Assembly (NCBI GenBank): GCA_051418075.1
Contig: JBPRGG010000133.1
Location: forward strand, 1-24,555
Source: JBPRGG01 sp051418075
GTDB lineage: Bacteria; Bacteroidota; Bacteroidia; Cytophagales; Cyclobacteriaceae
DNA length: 24,555 nucleotides
Direction: 5' to 3'
Shown: piece by piece, positions 7,102 to 15,002 of the stretch
Position numbering within the stretch: position 1 is the stretch's first letter
How the letters are laid out: each line of letters starts with the position of its first letter
The notes under the pieces: generated by a model
The model's database searches: none
What the model saw: only the letters and a program-made list of their open reading frames with translations
Told to the model about the DNA's origin: nothing
Program-made: the position numbers and the translations under genes

Positions 7102-8421
7102 TTAAATTATACGTTCCTCCAACTTTTGTTTCCAGTCAGAGAAACCATCTTTGAGGTGTGAATTGATTTTTTGATGATTGATTACACTGAATACCAAGTC
7201 AGTATCCTGGTGATGTAACCGATAAGCATTTTTATAGGATTCCCTCCCAGCCAGCCGGATCGAATTGATGATTTGTTCTACCCGTTTGTAACACTGGTAA
7301 AGATTTTTACCTTCTTTCTCCAGGCTCCAGATATAGGTAGCATGCGAGTTGAGCAATTCCCAGCAATAATGATACATTTGTTCCCCCTCCAGCAAAAATA
7401 AAAAACCAAAATGAGGGGAAAGGGTAAATCTTAATTTCTCCCGGGTTGATTGCATTTTCCCAGCCAGGTACTCCAGCTGATGCCTGTTTCGTACATTTTT
7501 ATGCGTCAGTAAAAATTTCAAAATATCATCTTCAGACTGATTGAAAATATTGCCTTCGTTTTCCTGATCATTAAATTCATCAAATACCTCATCCGAATTA
7601 AACAAGCTTTTATCCGGATCCTTGATTTCCACTTTTTTGGTCAATTGGATGGTACGCATGAACTTTACACTTTCCACCAGATCGTCATTTATTGCTTCAA
7701 TCTCTTTTGAATAAGCTTCCTGTTCCAAAATCTCATCACCCTTAACTACCAGATTTATCTTTACCTTGAAATTCCTTTTCTTCAGGGCTTTGATAAAGAA
7801 GCCCTTGATGAATTCATATTCCGGTATGATATGCGCATTTTCAATATGAAAAGTCACTTCTTTGCCTATCTCAAAAATACTCTTTTCGAAGGCTATAATT
7901 CCGGATAAAAAAACTGAATGATTAAAGGGTATTGAATAATACTTTTCAATATGTATCAACTCATTTTTTACCGGATTAACAGTGGAATTACTTTCCGGGT
8001 CGGTCCATTCAGGTTCTGTAAATTGGCCGGAAGCGGTTGAATCCTGATCATATGATTTACCCGAAATATGCCTGTTTGGTTCCTGGGCATAAGATCTTCC
8101 AGAAATATGCTTTATATAATAATTGATGGATTGAACCAGAATATCCGGCGCTCTTAAATGCTCAAAATCAAGCCGCCGAATCTGTTTTTTTGCTTTTTGC
8201 TCGAAAAAGGAAATCAACTCTTCTCCCCTGGAAAAAAAATCCTCTACCTCCACCTTTAAGGTTTGATGGCTGTCAAAACTTTTCTGTTTTAGCTTCCAAT
8301 AAACCGGTTTTTGTAAGTATTCTTTAAGGTCCGGCAGATTGGTATCTTCTAGCTTCAGGCAATCCGTATCATTAAAATAAATATGATCTTTATACAGTCT
8401 GATATAAATATGCTTAGCCAT
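7102..8421 (-). CDS. Uncharacterised 439-aa protein
   Basis: I recognise no family. The protein has no signal peptide or transmembrane helix and is rich in Lys, Glu, Asn and Ile. The N-terminal 30 residues (KHIYIRLYKDHIYF...) look like beta strands. Residues 105-126 contain two copies of a 13-residue unit, HISGRSYAQEPNR then HISGKSYDQ, encoded by an imperfect 39-bp tandem duplication. An acidic low-complexity stretch lies around 260-300 (FNSDEVFDEFNDQENEGN and neighbours). The C-terminal third is helical with aromatic residues (HYCWELLNSHATYIWSLEKE). It precedes trmJ by 9 bp, suggesting an operon, but TrmJ function gives no strong clue to its role. The frame is open throughout. A candidate promoter is at 8462-8469. 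Confidence 0.75.
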   Translation of the reverse strand: MAKHIYIRLYKDHIYFNDTDCLKLEDTNLPDLKEYLQKPVYWKLKQKSFDSHQTLKVEVEDFFSRGEELISFFEQKAKKQIRRLDFEHLRAPDILVQSINYYIKHISGRSYAQEPNRHISGKSYDQDSTASGQFTEPEWTDPESNSTVNPVKNELIHIEKYYSIPFNHSVFLSGIIAFEKSIFEIGKEVTFHIENAHIIPEYEFIKGFFIKALKKRNFKVKINLVVKGDEILEQEAYSKEIEAINDDLVESVKFMRTIQLTKKVEIKDPDKSLFNSDEVFDEFNDQENEGNIFNQSEDDILKFLLTHKNVRNRHQLEYLAGKMQSTREKLRFTLSPHFGFLFLLEGEQMYHYCWELLNSHATYIWSLEKEGKNLYQCYKRVEQIINSIRLAGRESYKNAYRLHHQDTDLVFSVINHQKINSHLKDGFSDWKQKLEERII

Positions 8422-8461
8422 CAGCTATTAATCTGGTCATAACAGGATATACTCATTTATA

Positions 8462-8469
8462 CAAATATA
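8462..8469 (-). promoter_or_regulatory. Possible -7 box for the 439-aa gene and trmJ
   Basis: Read on the minus strand, TATATTTG matches the Bacteroidota -7 consensus TAnnTTTG, 40 bp before the start codon at 8421. A TTTG lies further upstream in a CTGTTTGTTGGG context, but at 27 bp the gap exceeds the usual spacing. Partial support only. Confidence 0.35.
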
Positions 8470-8574
8470 AAAAAACAGTTTCTATTGTGCACCCAACAAA
8501 CAGGCTCTTCTAAAGTTTAATTAGATAGCATTAACCACTATTTTTTAACATAAACACGAATATTTTTTAAACTT

Positions 8575-8954
8575 ATGGAAGCAGAAATTATAGAAAAACC
8601 ATATTCCAAACCAGCAGAGGCACCTACTTTCTGGCTTATTTTAGTTGGGGACAGTCCTTTAAAGATTGTAATAATATAGCATTTTACTCCCTTGGGTTTT
8701 CCCAGCTATTGCATACTTTGGATATGCGGGATTATCAGGAAAATGTCTTTGTGAACCAGGTAACCCGAAACAAATATGTCTGGATGGCCATAGTTTTTTG
8801 TGCCGTGATTTTAATTTTAACCTATTTTATTCCGGGCTTAAGATCCTTGTTATCTATTCAGGAACTGGATATGCGTATCTGGGGATTAATTGCAGTAGCA
8901 AGTATACTTCCGGTAACGATCATTCAATTGATCAAAGGTGTTATAAAATTTTAA
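8575..8954 (+). pseudogene. Cation-transporting P-type ATPase reduced by a large internal deletion
   Basis: From about 8628 to the TAA at 8954 one frame reads LAYFSWGQSFKDCNNIAFYS, then LGFSQLLHTLDMRD, VTRNKYVW and two hydrophobic helices. This is the end of the C-terminal membrane domain (last three helices) of a P2-type ATPase, where a x-x-IAF-x-x-L-x-x-x-QLLH segment and N-x-VTRNKYVW are typical. There is no proper start in this frame. Just upstream, an ATG at 8575 opens another frame, MEAEIIEKPYSKPAEAP, which resembles the N-terminus of such ATPases (a PYS-x-P/S-x-E element). The two parts are shifted by one frame and the phosphorylation, nucleotide-binding and actuator domains are missing, probably 700-800 codons. 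The C-terminal part is firm; the N-terminal match is suggestive. A terminator still follows. Confidence 0.75.
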
Positions 8955-8986
8955 TCAGCATATGGAGCTGATAAAAGCTGGTAATT

Positions 8987-9019
8987 ACAGGTTGGGCCAA
9001 ATGCTCAACCTGTGATTTT
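8987..9019 (+). terminator. Terminator behind the ATPase remnant
   Basis: ACAGGTTG (8987-8994) pairs with CAACCTGT (9006-9013), giving an 8-bp stem with an 11-nt loop that can add a GC pair inside. TTTT follows at 9016-9019. It lies 32 bp after the ATPase stop codon and probably served the intact gene. The T-run is short. Confidence 0.6.
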
Positions 9020-9173
9020 AGTATAACTGGCATGTACCTGACAGGCTTATCATGAATTTTAAAAAGTTGAATTAGTTAGTTAAAAAATTTATCATTGACA
9101 AAACCTGATTAAAATATATTCTGTTCTTTAAGAAACTATTGATTATGTATAATTTATTGAATGACTGTGATTT

Positions 9174-9908
9174 ATGTTTGAAAAAAAATTTACAATTTAT
9201 TTAAAGATATCAGGAATAATACTGATCATTCCTTTATTTTTCTCAGCCAATTTGCCTACGGATAATGATTTCCAAAAAGAGCGTCAGCAAATGGTGAATC
9301 AGCAGATCAAAGGTCGTGGAATTTACCAGGAAAAAATACTGAATGCGATGCTTCAGGTGCCTAGACACCAGTTTGTGCCGGACCAATTTATAAATCAGGC
9401 TTATGAAGACAGACCTTTGTCGATCGGACATGGACAGACCATTTCGCAACCTTATATTGTAGCCTTAATGACCAAAGTGTTACAACCTGAACCTGAAGAC
9501 AAAGTGCTGGAAGTGGGAACCGGATCGGGATACCAGGCAGCTATACTTTCCCAATTGGTAGATCAGGTATATTCTGTGGAAATTATTGAGCCATTGGCTA
9601 AAAATGCTAAAGAAGTTGTTAATCAACTTAATTTAAAAAATGTGATTATCCGGCAAGGTGATGGCTACAGGGGATGGCCTGAGAAAGCTCCTTTTGATGC
9701 CATAATCGTTACCTGTTCTCCTTCTCATATTCCTCAACCTTTAATTGAACAGTTAAAAGAAGGCGGAAAAATGGTAATTCCGGTGGGAGATTCATCATTT
9801 ACGCAGGAATTGGTATTATTGTCCAAACAAAATGGAAAAATAAAAAGACAGGAAATCATTCCGGTGAGATTTGTACCTATGAATGATAGTAAGGGAGAAA
9901 GATATTAA
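9174..9908 (+). CDS. pcm: Protein-L-isoaspartate O-methyltransferase, apparently exported
   Basis: The enzyme methylates L-isoaspartyl residues in damaged proteins with S-adenosylmethionine, starting their repair. The PCMT fold is clear: RQQMVNQQIKGRGI (38-50), VPRHQFVP (62-69), the substrate motif with GHGQTISQPYIVALM (85-99), and the SAM motif VLEVGTGSGYQAA (111-123), followed by VYSVEIIEPLA. Cytoplasmic Pcm is about 208 aa; this one is 244 aa because residues 1-25 form a basic start plus a hydrophobic stretch (KKFTIYLKISGIILIIPLFFSA) that looks like a signal peptide or membrane anchor. Extracytoplasmic PCMT homologues are known in Bacteroidota, but the source of SAM there is unclear. No co-transcribed neighbour. 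An upstream ATG at 9145 runs into a stop, so 9174 is the start. Confidence 0.92.
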   Translation: MFEKKFTIYLKISGIILIIPLFFSANLPTDNDFQKERQQMVNQQIKGRGIYQEKILNAMLQVPRHQFVPDQFINQAYEDRPLSIGHGQTISQPYIVALMTKVLQPEPEDKVLEVGTGSGYQAAILSQLVDQVYSVEIIEPLAKNAKEVVNQLNLKNVIIRQGDGYRGWPEKAPFDAIIVTCSPSHIPQPLIEQLKEGGKMVIPVGDSSFTQELVLLSKQNGKIKRQEIIPVRFVPMNDSKGERY

Positions 9909-9987
9909 AAATGTAAGATCATCATCAAAAAATTAAGATCAGGAACTCCGGATTATAGAATCAATTAAAAAATAATCTTACGCTATC

Positions 9988-10086
9988 CAGAAAAAATAGC
10001 CCCTAACCTCCCTCAATACCTTTAAGCCAGAACCCTGAAAAAAGTATCTCTAAAAAAATCAACTTGTTACATTCAGAAAAAATAGC
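9988..10086 (+). repeat. 13-bp direct repeat, two copies
   Basis: CAGAAAAAATAGC occurs exactly at 9988-10000 and again at 10074-10086, followed in both cases by a CTAAC after one or two variable bases. The start-to-start distance is 86 bp. No function is known; copies this long are not expected often by chance even in AT-rich DNA. Confidence 0.55.
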
Positions 10087-10174
10087 TCTAACTTTTGATA
10101 ATAATTATTCCAAAACAATGCCAAAACTACAAAAGCCATTTATAAGGCGAAAAAGAAGAGGTTATGCCTAAAAA

Positions 10175-10192
10175 TGGGGAATAAATTCCCCA
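10175..10192. repeat. 8-bp inverted repeat hairpin
   Basis: TGGGGAAT (10175-10182) and ATTCCCCA (10185-10192) form a near-continuous palindrome with a 2-base centre. It lies 270 bp after pcm, without a T-tract. It could act as an operator or cruciform; nothing further can be said. Confidence 0.45.
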
Positions 10193-10797
10193 ACCTATCA
10201 ATAAAATACCCCAAAACTGATAAACAAGCTAAAAAAGTCATCATTCTGAACTTTTAGGTGTGGAATTAGCGCTAAAATTTATTTACCTTCCTTGCCCATC
10301 TTTCCAAATTATTGTTCTTTTCCATTATTATTAAAGAAAAACATAACTTATTCTTTCTCCATTTTAAATATGATCCGTATTTCAAAGAATCACTTCATTC
10401 CCATAAAGGGCATTATAAACCTTGTGCAAGTTCGTCTTTAACAGTAAATACCCTTTTAAAAAATAGGTTATGACGTTCAAAGCGCCTTGGATCATCAGCC
10501 AATCGTCTGAAAGCAATATAGCTTTTAATGCATAATACAGGTTATATATTAATGAACGTCAAAGGGCAGTTTGGCAAAACTACAAGCATTTGTCCTTTCT
10601 TTAAGCTGAGAAAAGGGCCCGTACTGGGGAGAATTCTCCACACTGGTTAGGCTAATCCATGATACCAGGCAAATTGATGATCAGGTCAATAGACACCTCC
10701 TGTTTCCGGAGAAAAAAGAATATAGAGTGACGCTATTCTTTGACAGACGGCCGTCGACGGCAGGCATTCATTTTATAATTCCCAACTTCCTTCTCAA

Positions 10798-11958
10798 TCA
10801 TGGTTTCACTTTCTTTCTAAACCAATTTTCAAACCGCTTAAACCAATTATCACCTCCGGATATGTCTTCCTCTCCTAAAGCATAACCCACCGGCTGCAAC
10901 ACATTCACATTATCGAATATCACCTTGAGAATCCCAAGTATGGGAATCGCCATAATCATACCGGCTGTTCCCCAAACAGCACCTCCCAAGACCACACCTA
11001 CAATAGTTAATACCGGATTCAAGTCTACCTTATGCCCCACTACAAAAGGCTCAAGCATATAGCTTTCAATGAATTGAACAATTGAAAAAACAATTACCAC
11101 CCCAATCACTGCTCCAATTCCTCCCGACGTAAAAAAAGCCATTGCAATGGCCAGCCCGCCTCCTATAACATTTCCAATATAAGGAATCAATGACAATAAG
11201 GCAGCGATCATTGAAACAAAAATGGCATGTTTAATTCCTACAATAGAAAGTCCAATAGAATACAAAGCAGCTAAAAAAACAATCAGAATAAATCGGCCCA
11301 ACAGATATTGCTGAGAAACCTGACTGGTCTGTCTGATCACTTTATCAGCCTGCTCCTTATGTTGATCCGGCACCATTTTAAGAATAGCCTTTTTGAACTT
11401 ACTGCGATACAACATGAAAAAGAAAATGTAAACAAATACCAGCAGCATATTCCCCATAAATTTAAATACCTTCATCAAAGCCGATCCAATGCCTAACGAG
11501 CTCTGATTATTGAAATTTTGGGACTTTTCAGTATTTGAAGAGGGACTACTTGAATTTTGATTACCGGGCAAATTTTCTTGAATCTTACGTTCTTGTTCCG
11601 ACTCCGATATGCCAAAATTCTCCGACACATATTGTTGGAACTTTTCAATTTTAGGCTTTACTTTTTGTTTTAGCTGAGGCCAATCTTCTGCAATGCGGTC
11701 AATTTCACTTCCTACCAGGAAAAAAACACCTATAACAAACGCCAGGATGATCAGGTCTGACAATAAAACAGACCAGCCCCGGGCTAATCCCCATTGCTCA
11801 AACTTTTGTGAAACCGGCAGCATTAACATCGCCAGCAAAGTAGCAATTGTAAAAGGAATTAAAAAACCCTTTGCTTTAGCCAGCCCCAAAAACAAAAAAT
11901 AAAAACCAACTACAATTAAGGTACTGAACAGGATGATCTGTCTTACCTTTTTATTCAT
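10798..11958 (-). CDS. AI-2E family transporter (PerM/TqsA-like permease)
   Basis: A 386-aa integral membrane protein of the AI-2E (PF01594) family. Members include putative autoinducer-2 exporters and Na+/H+ antiporters, and the substrate cannot be inferred from sequence. Two N-terminal helix pairs (about 8-28, 30-50 and 62-84) are followed by a long periplasmic-type loop, then further helices with the family motif LIPYIGNVIGGG (about 246-257) and the LEPFVVGHKVDLNPVLTIVGVVLGG region near the C-terminus. Residues 131-153 are an unusual Asn/Ser/Gln-rich insert in the loop (NQNSSSPSSNTEKSQNFNNQ). It starts 16 bp after the DUF2188-like gene, so the two are probably co-transcribed. Length is close to normal for the family. 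Confidence 0.9.
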   Translation of the reverse strand: MNKKVRQIILFSTLIVVGFYFLFLGLAKAKGFLIPFTIATLLAMLMLPVSQKFEQWGLARGWSVLLSDLIILAFVIGVFFLVGSEIDRIAEDWPQLKQKVKPKIEKFQQYVSENFGISESEQERKIQENLPGNQNSSSPSSNTEKSQNFNNQSSLGIGSALMKVFKFMGNMLLVFVYIFFFMLYRSKFKKAILKMVPDQHKEQADKVIRQTSQVSQQYLLGRFILIVFLAALYSIGLSIVGIKHAIFVSMIAALLSLIPYIGNVIGGGLAIAMAFFTSGGIGAVIGVVIVFSIVQFIESYMLEPFVVGHKVDLNPVLTIVGVVLGGAVWGTAGMIMAIPILGILKVIFDNVNVLQPVGYALGEEDISGGDNWFKRFENWFRKKVKP

Positions 11959-11974
11959 AATTTAACATTTTAAT

Positions 11975-12172
11975 TTACCTGACGATGCCCATTTCTCTGA
12001 TGGAACCATCTGATTGATGCACCACTATCTGACCTGGCTTTTCTACCCAGTTCATTTTTTCCAATGCACTGATGATTTCCTCTTCAGTGGGAAGGATCAG
12101 GATCATTTGATCATTTAGATTGGTTTTCCAACCTGTATAGGTCGGTGTAATATGATATGTTCGAATATTCAT
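11975..12172 (-). CDS. Small DUF2188-like protein
   Basis: The 65-aa product has a YHITPTYTGWKTNLND start, a helix around 28-40 (PTEEEIISALEKM) and the ending GQIVVHQSDGSIRE. The layout (a x-V/I-x-P-x-x-x-GW strand, a helix, then a VVH-x-x-DG-x-I-x-E strand pair) resembles the DUF2188 family of small proteins of unknown function that often pair with stress or membrane genes. This is recognition by pattern, not a search. It lies 16 bp before the AI-2E permease on the same strand, so they are probably one transcript. Its ATG is preceded by an A/T-rich leader. Confidence 0.65.
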   Translation of the reverse strand: MNIRTYHITPTYTGWKTNLNDQMILILPTEEEIISALEKMNWVEKPGQIVVHQSDGSIREMGIVR

Positions 12173-12290
12173 AGTTAAAAAAATTAAATAAAAAGTTGAA
12201 AAAATTTCTCGAACAATATATTAACAGCTAAATCTATAAGTTGTTTCAACATTAATAATTGGCAGCATATATAAACTACTTTGGAAAATG

Positions 12291-12917
12291 CTAATGTTTC
12301 TTTTCAGGCATGGTGCCAAAAACATAATCCCATAAAGGGGATGACACCCCATAAGCCCTGTGTGATTGTTTAAAATGATGGATATTATGATGTATCCAGA
12401 GCGTTTTCAGTATGTTTTTGGGAGGTGAAAATGCATGAATTGAATAGTGAATGAACAAATAGATGGAATAACCTATATAAAATCCAGGGGCAAATCCAAA
12501 AGCATAAGGGCCTACAATTATAAGGAATAACAAAAACAAAACAACAGCCAGAATCACACTGATAATAGGTGGCATGGCCTGTCGTTGTTTATCGTTAGGG
12601 TATTCATGATGAATACCATGAATGGTATATTGCAGCTTTTTCCTTGATTCTGAAGAAGGTGCTAAATGATAAAGATATCTGTGCAGGATGTACTCAGCCA
12701 GTGTAAACAAAACAAGACCGATCAGAAAGGTGTAACTGAGGGTAGCATAATCAATAAAACCATGATAAATACCATAGATCATTAACCCTATAGCACTTCC
12801 TGCCAATACCGTAATGGGAATGGCAATATGCGTACGAGTAAGCTTTTCCAGAATCGGATTATTAAAAAGTTTTCCCGATCCTTTGGTTTTAACCCCTGTT
12901 TTTTCGGTGTTCTTCAT
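12291..12917 (-). CDS. Fatty-acid hydroxylase, sterol desaturase superfamily (FA 2-hydroxylase-like)
   Basis: A 208-aa membrane-bound di-iron hydroxylase. The expected His clusters are all present: H79 and H84 (HRYLYH), H100/H103/H104 (HGIHH), H157 and H161 (HYSIH) and H176/H177/H180/H181 (HHNIHH). Four hydrophobic segments lie at about 30-50, 60-78, 117-136 and 138-158. The segment order and the ending GVSSPLWDYVFGTM resemble eukaryotic and bacterial Scs7/FA2H proteins, which hydroxylate the alpha carbon of acyl chains in sphingolipids. Bacteroidota make sphingolipids with hydroxylated acyl chains, so this role is attractive, but a carotenoid or sterol substrate cannot be excluded. It is the first of three minus-strand genes; 118 bp separate it from the next. 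Confidence 0.88.
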   Translation of the reverse strand: MKNTEKTGVKTKGSGKLFNNPILEKLTRTHIAIPITVLAGSAIGLMIYGIYHGFIDYATLSYTFLIGLVLFTLAEYILHRYLYHLAPSSESRKKLQYTIHGIHHEYPNDKQRQAMPPIISVILAVVLFLLFLIIVGPYAFGFAPGFYIGYSIYLFIHYSIHAFSPPKNILKTLWIHHNIHHFKQSHRAYGVSSPLWDYVFGTMPEKKH

Positions 12918-12922
12918 AGCTG

Positions 12923-12944
12923 CAAAAATAGAAAATCAAAAATA
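12923..12944 (-). promoter_or_regulatory. Tandem TAnnTTTG boxes before the fatty-acid hydroxylase
   Basis: On the minus strand TATTTTTG occurs twice, at 12937-12944 and 12923-12930, just before the start codon at 12917. Either fits the Bacteroidota -7 consensus; a -33 TTTG at the usual distance was not found. The nearer box would leave almost no leader. Confidence 0.3.
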
Positions 12945-12967
12945 ATCTATGTTTTTAATATAATCAG

Positions 12968-13043
12968 ATTTTAACCTAATTAATTACCTGTGAAGCTAAA
13001 TTTTTTTATCCATTTAACGGAATTCCAAAATTAAGGTTAAAAT
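12968..13043. promoter_or_regulatory. Inverted repeat in the divergent promoter region
   Basis: ATTTTAACCT at 12968-12977 is mirrored exactly by AGGTTAAAAT at 13034-13043, and the match extends by about four more bases (AATT) after a one-base offset. The pair lies between the divergently transcribed hydroxylase gene and the thiamine-enzyme operon. A third, looser copy (CCTTAAT after TTTAAA) lies near 13188. It may be an operator shared by both directions; AT-richness makes chance possible. Confidence 0.35.
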
Positions 13044-13208
13044 TAATACATGTATTTATTTTTTTAAGGAATTATTATAATTAACTGTATACATACATGC
13101 TAGCTATAAAATGATGGCCATAAGATAAAATATAAACCTTTCACCAGGGTTGCTGTTAAATTTTAATATAGATCTTTTGTGATTTTTTAAACCTTAATAT
13201 TTTTTATT

Positions 13209-14993
13209 ATGAGCAAATCAGTTGGTGACTATTTACTTAACAGAATCTCGGAATGGGGCATAGACCGAATTTATGGATATCCCGGCGATGGTATTAACGG
13301 TATCATCGGAGCACTTGATCGAAATAAAGATAAAATCAGTTTCGTACAGGCTCGTCACGAAGAAATGTCGGCTTTTATGGCTTGTGCCCATGCCAAATTC
13401 ACAGGAGATGTGGGAGTTTGCCTGGCAACTTCTGGTCCCGGAGCAATTCATTTACTTAATGGTCTATATGATGCAAAAATGGATCATCAACCGGTAGTAG
13501 CTATCGTGGGTCAGCAAGCTCAGGCCGCCTTAGGTGGACATTATCAACAAGAAGTAGATTTAATTACACTGTTCAAAGACGTAGCTCATGAATACGTACA
13601 TATGGCTACATCTCCTCAACAAATCAGGCACTTGATAGATCGGGCCATTCGTATCGCCAAAGCTGAAAGAACAGTAACCTGCGTCATTATCCCCAATGAT
13701 GTGTCAGAAATGGATGCGGTAGAAAAACCAGAACGGGCCCATGGAACCATCCATTCTGGCCTGGGATTTTCCACTCCCCGGGTAATTCCTACCGACGCTG
13801 ATCTGGGAACGGCAGCTCAAATCCTGAACGATGGTAAAAAAGTGGCCATGCTGGTGGGAGCCGGTGCCTTAAATGCCAAGGAAGAAGTGAAGCAGGTGGC
13901 AGAATTGTTGGGTGCCGGAGTAGCCAAAGCCCTGTTAGGAAAGACCGTCCTGGATGATGATTTACCATATGTGACAGGCTCCATTGGTTTACTGGGAACA
14001 CACCCTTCCTGGACCCTGATGTCCGACTGTGACACCTTGCTGATGGTAGGAACCAGCTTCCCCTACTCAGAATGGCTGCCAAAAGAAGGACAGGCCAAAG
14101 GTGTACAAATTGACATCGATGGAAAAATGCTAAGCATCCGCTATCCCATGGATGTAAACTTAACCGGAGATAGTAAAGAAACTTTACAGGCGTTGATTCC
14201 TTTACTGAAAAACAAGAAAGATCGCTCCTGGAGGGAGAAAATTGAAAAAGATATAAAGAACTGGTGGAAAGTTTTGGAAGCAAGAGCTGATAATAGTGCT
14301 GATCCAATTAATCCTCAAAAAGTTTTCTGGGATCTTTCTCCTTTATTACCTAATGATGTAATCCTTAGTTCTGATTCAGGCTCAGCTGCCAATTGGTATG
14401 CCCGTGATATTAAAGTAAAAGAAACCATGATGGGCTCACTTTCAGGCAACCTGGCTACTATGGGACCCGGCGTACCCTATGCCATAGCAGCCAAATTTTG
14501 CTTTCCCAACCGGCCGGTAGTGGCCATGGTGGGAGATGGTGCCATGCAAATGAATGGAAATTCCGAATTGGTCACCATTGCCAAATACTGGAAGGAATGG
14601 TCTGATCCACGGATGATTATATTAGTTTTAAATAATAATGACTTGAATCAGGTGACCTGGGAACAACGGGTACTTTCCGGCGACCCTAAATTCGAAGGAA
14701 CTCAGCACATACCTCATTTCAATTATGCTGAATACGCAGAATTGATCGGGTTAAAAGGTATTAGAATGGAAAAACCAGAAGATATCCAACCCGGCTGGGA
14801 AGCTGCTTTTCAGGCTGACCGTCCGGTGATAGTGGATGCCCTGACCGATCCTAATGTACCGCCATTGCCACCACATATCCGGTTTGATCAGGCCAAAGCT
14901 TATTTGAAAGCTTTATTTAAAGGTGATCCCGACCAAAGTGGTATCATTAAACAAACTTTTAAAGATACCCTAGAGAAGTTTTTACCGCATTAA
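13209..14993 (+). CDS. Thiamine-diphosphate enzyme, pyruvate oxidase/acetolactate synthase type
   Basis: A 594-aa enzyme of the large ThDP family that cleaves 2-oxo acids. The N-terminal pyrimidine-binding domain carries YGYPGDGINGI (22-32) and RHEEMSAFMA (49-58), where Glu51 should activate the cofactor, then ATSGPGAIHLLNGL (73-86). A central domain lies at about 190-340. The C-terminal diphosphate-binding domain has GDG at 442-444 and NNND at 475-478, the classic GDG-(about 30)-NN motif for ThDP and Mg. It resembles Bacillus YdaP and E. coli PoxB (pyruvate to acetate and CO2) more than true acetolactate synthase, and no small regulatory subunit gene is nearby. The exact 2-oxo acid is unknown. 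It is first in a run of five genes; the next begins 9 bp after its stop. Confidence 0.88.
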   Translation: MSKSVGDYLLNRISEWGIDRIYGYPGDGINGIIGALDRNKDKISFVQARHEEMSAFMACAHAKFTGDVGVCLATSGPGAIHLLNGLYDAKMDHQPVVAIVGQQAQAALGGHYQQEVDLITLFKDVAHEYVHMATSPQQIRHLIDRAIRIAKAERTVTCVIIPNDVSEMDAVEKPERAHGTIHSGLGFSTPRVIPTDADLGTAAQILNDGKKVAMLVGAGALNAKEEVKQVAELLGAGVAKALLGKTVLDDDLPYVTGSIGLLGTHPSWTLMSDCDTLLMVGTSFPYSEWLPKEGQAKGVQIDIDGKMLSIRYPMDVNLTGDSKETLQALIPLLKNKKDRSWREKIEKDIKNWWKVLEARADNSADPINPQKVFWDLSPLLPNDVILSSDSGSAANWYARDIKVKETMMGSLSGNLATMGPGVPYAIAAKFCFPNRPVVAMVGDGAMQMNGNSELVTIAKYWKEWSDPRMIILVLNNNDLNQVTWEQRVLSGDPKFEGTQHIPHFNYAEYAELIGLKGIRMEKPEDIQPGWEAAFQADRPVIVDALTDPNVPPLPPHIRFDQAKAYLKALFKGDPDQSGIIKQTFKDTLEKFLPH

Positions 14994-15002
14994 CATAAAT
15001 TA

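Larger units (their letters stand above)
9909..10797. other. Long non-coding stretch with short repeats
   Basis: About 890 bp hold no convincing gene. Visible structure includes the 13-bp direct repeat and the GGGGAAT hairpin listed separately; GTAAGAT/ATCTTAC arms near 9914 and 9976; a 9-bp inverted pair TGACGTTCA 10471-10479 and TGAACGTCA 10553-10561; a 12-bp palindrome GGAGAATTCTCC 10628-10639; and a GC-rich palindromic patch (GACGGCCGTC) near 10746. One minus-strand frame is open for 58 codons (10382-10558) but has no upstream ATG and no recognised family. The stretch may be the debris of lost genes or an element. Confidence 0.5.

Noticed and set aside
9172..9179. TATGTTTG as a -7 box for pcm
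   Set aside because: It matches TAnnTTTG but overlaps the start codon at 9174, so transcription would begin inside the gene.
10382..10558. A 58-codon open frame on the minus strand as a gene
   Set aside because: It has no upstream ATG (the first Met is well inside), no recognised motif, and lies in repeat-rich spacer. Kept only as a possible fragment.
13789..14307. A 172-codon minus-strand ORF inside the thiamine enzyme gene
   Set aside because: It is antisense to a well-supported gene; the Ser/Leu/Pro/His-rich composition is typical of a reverse-frame shadow.
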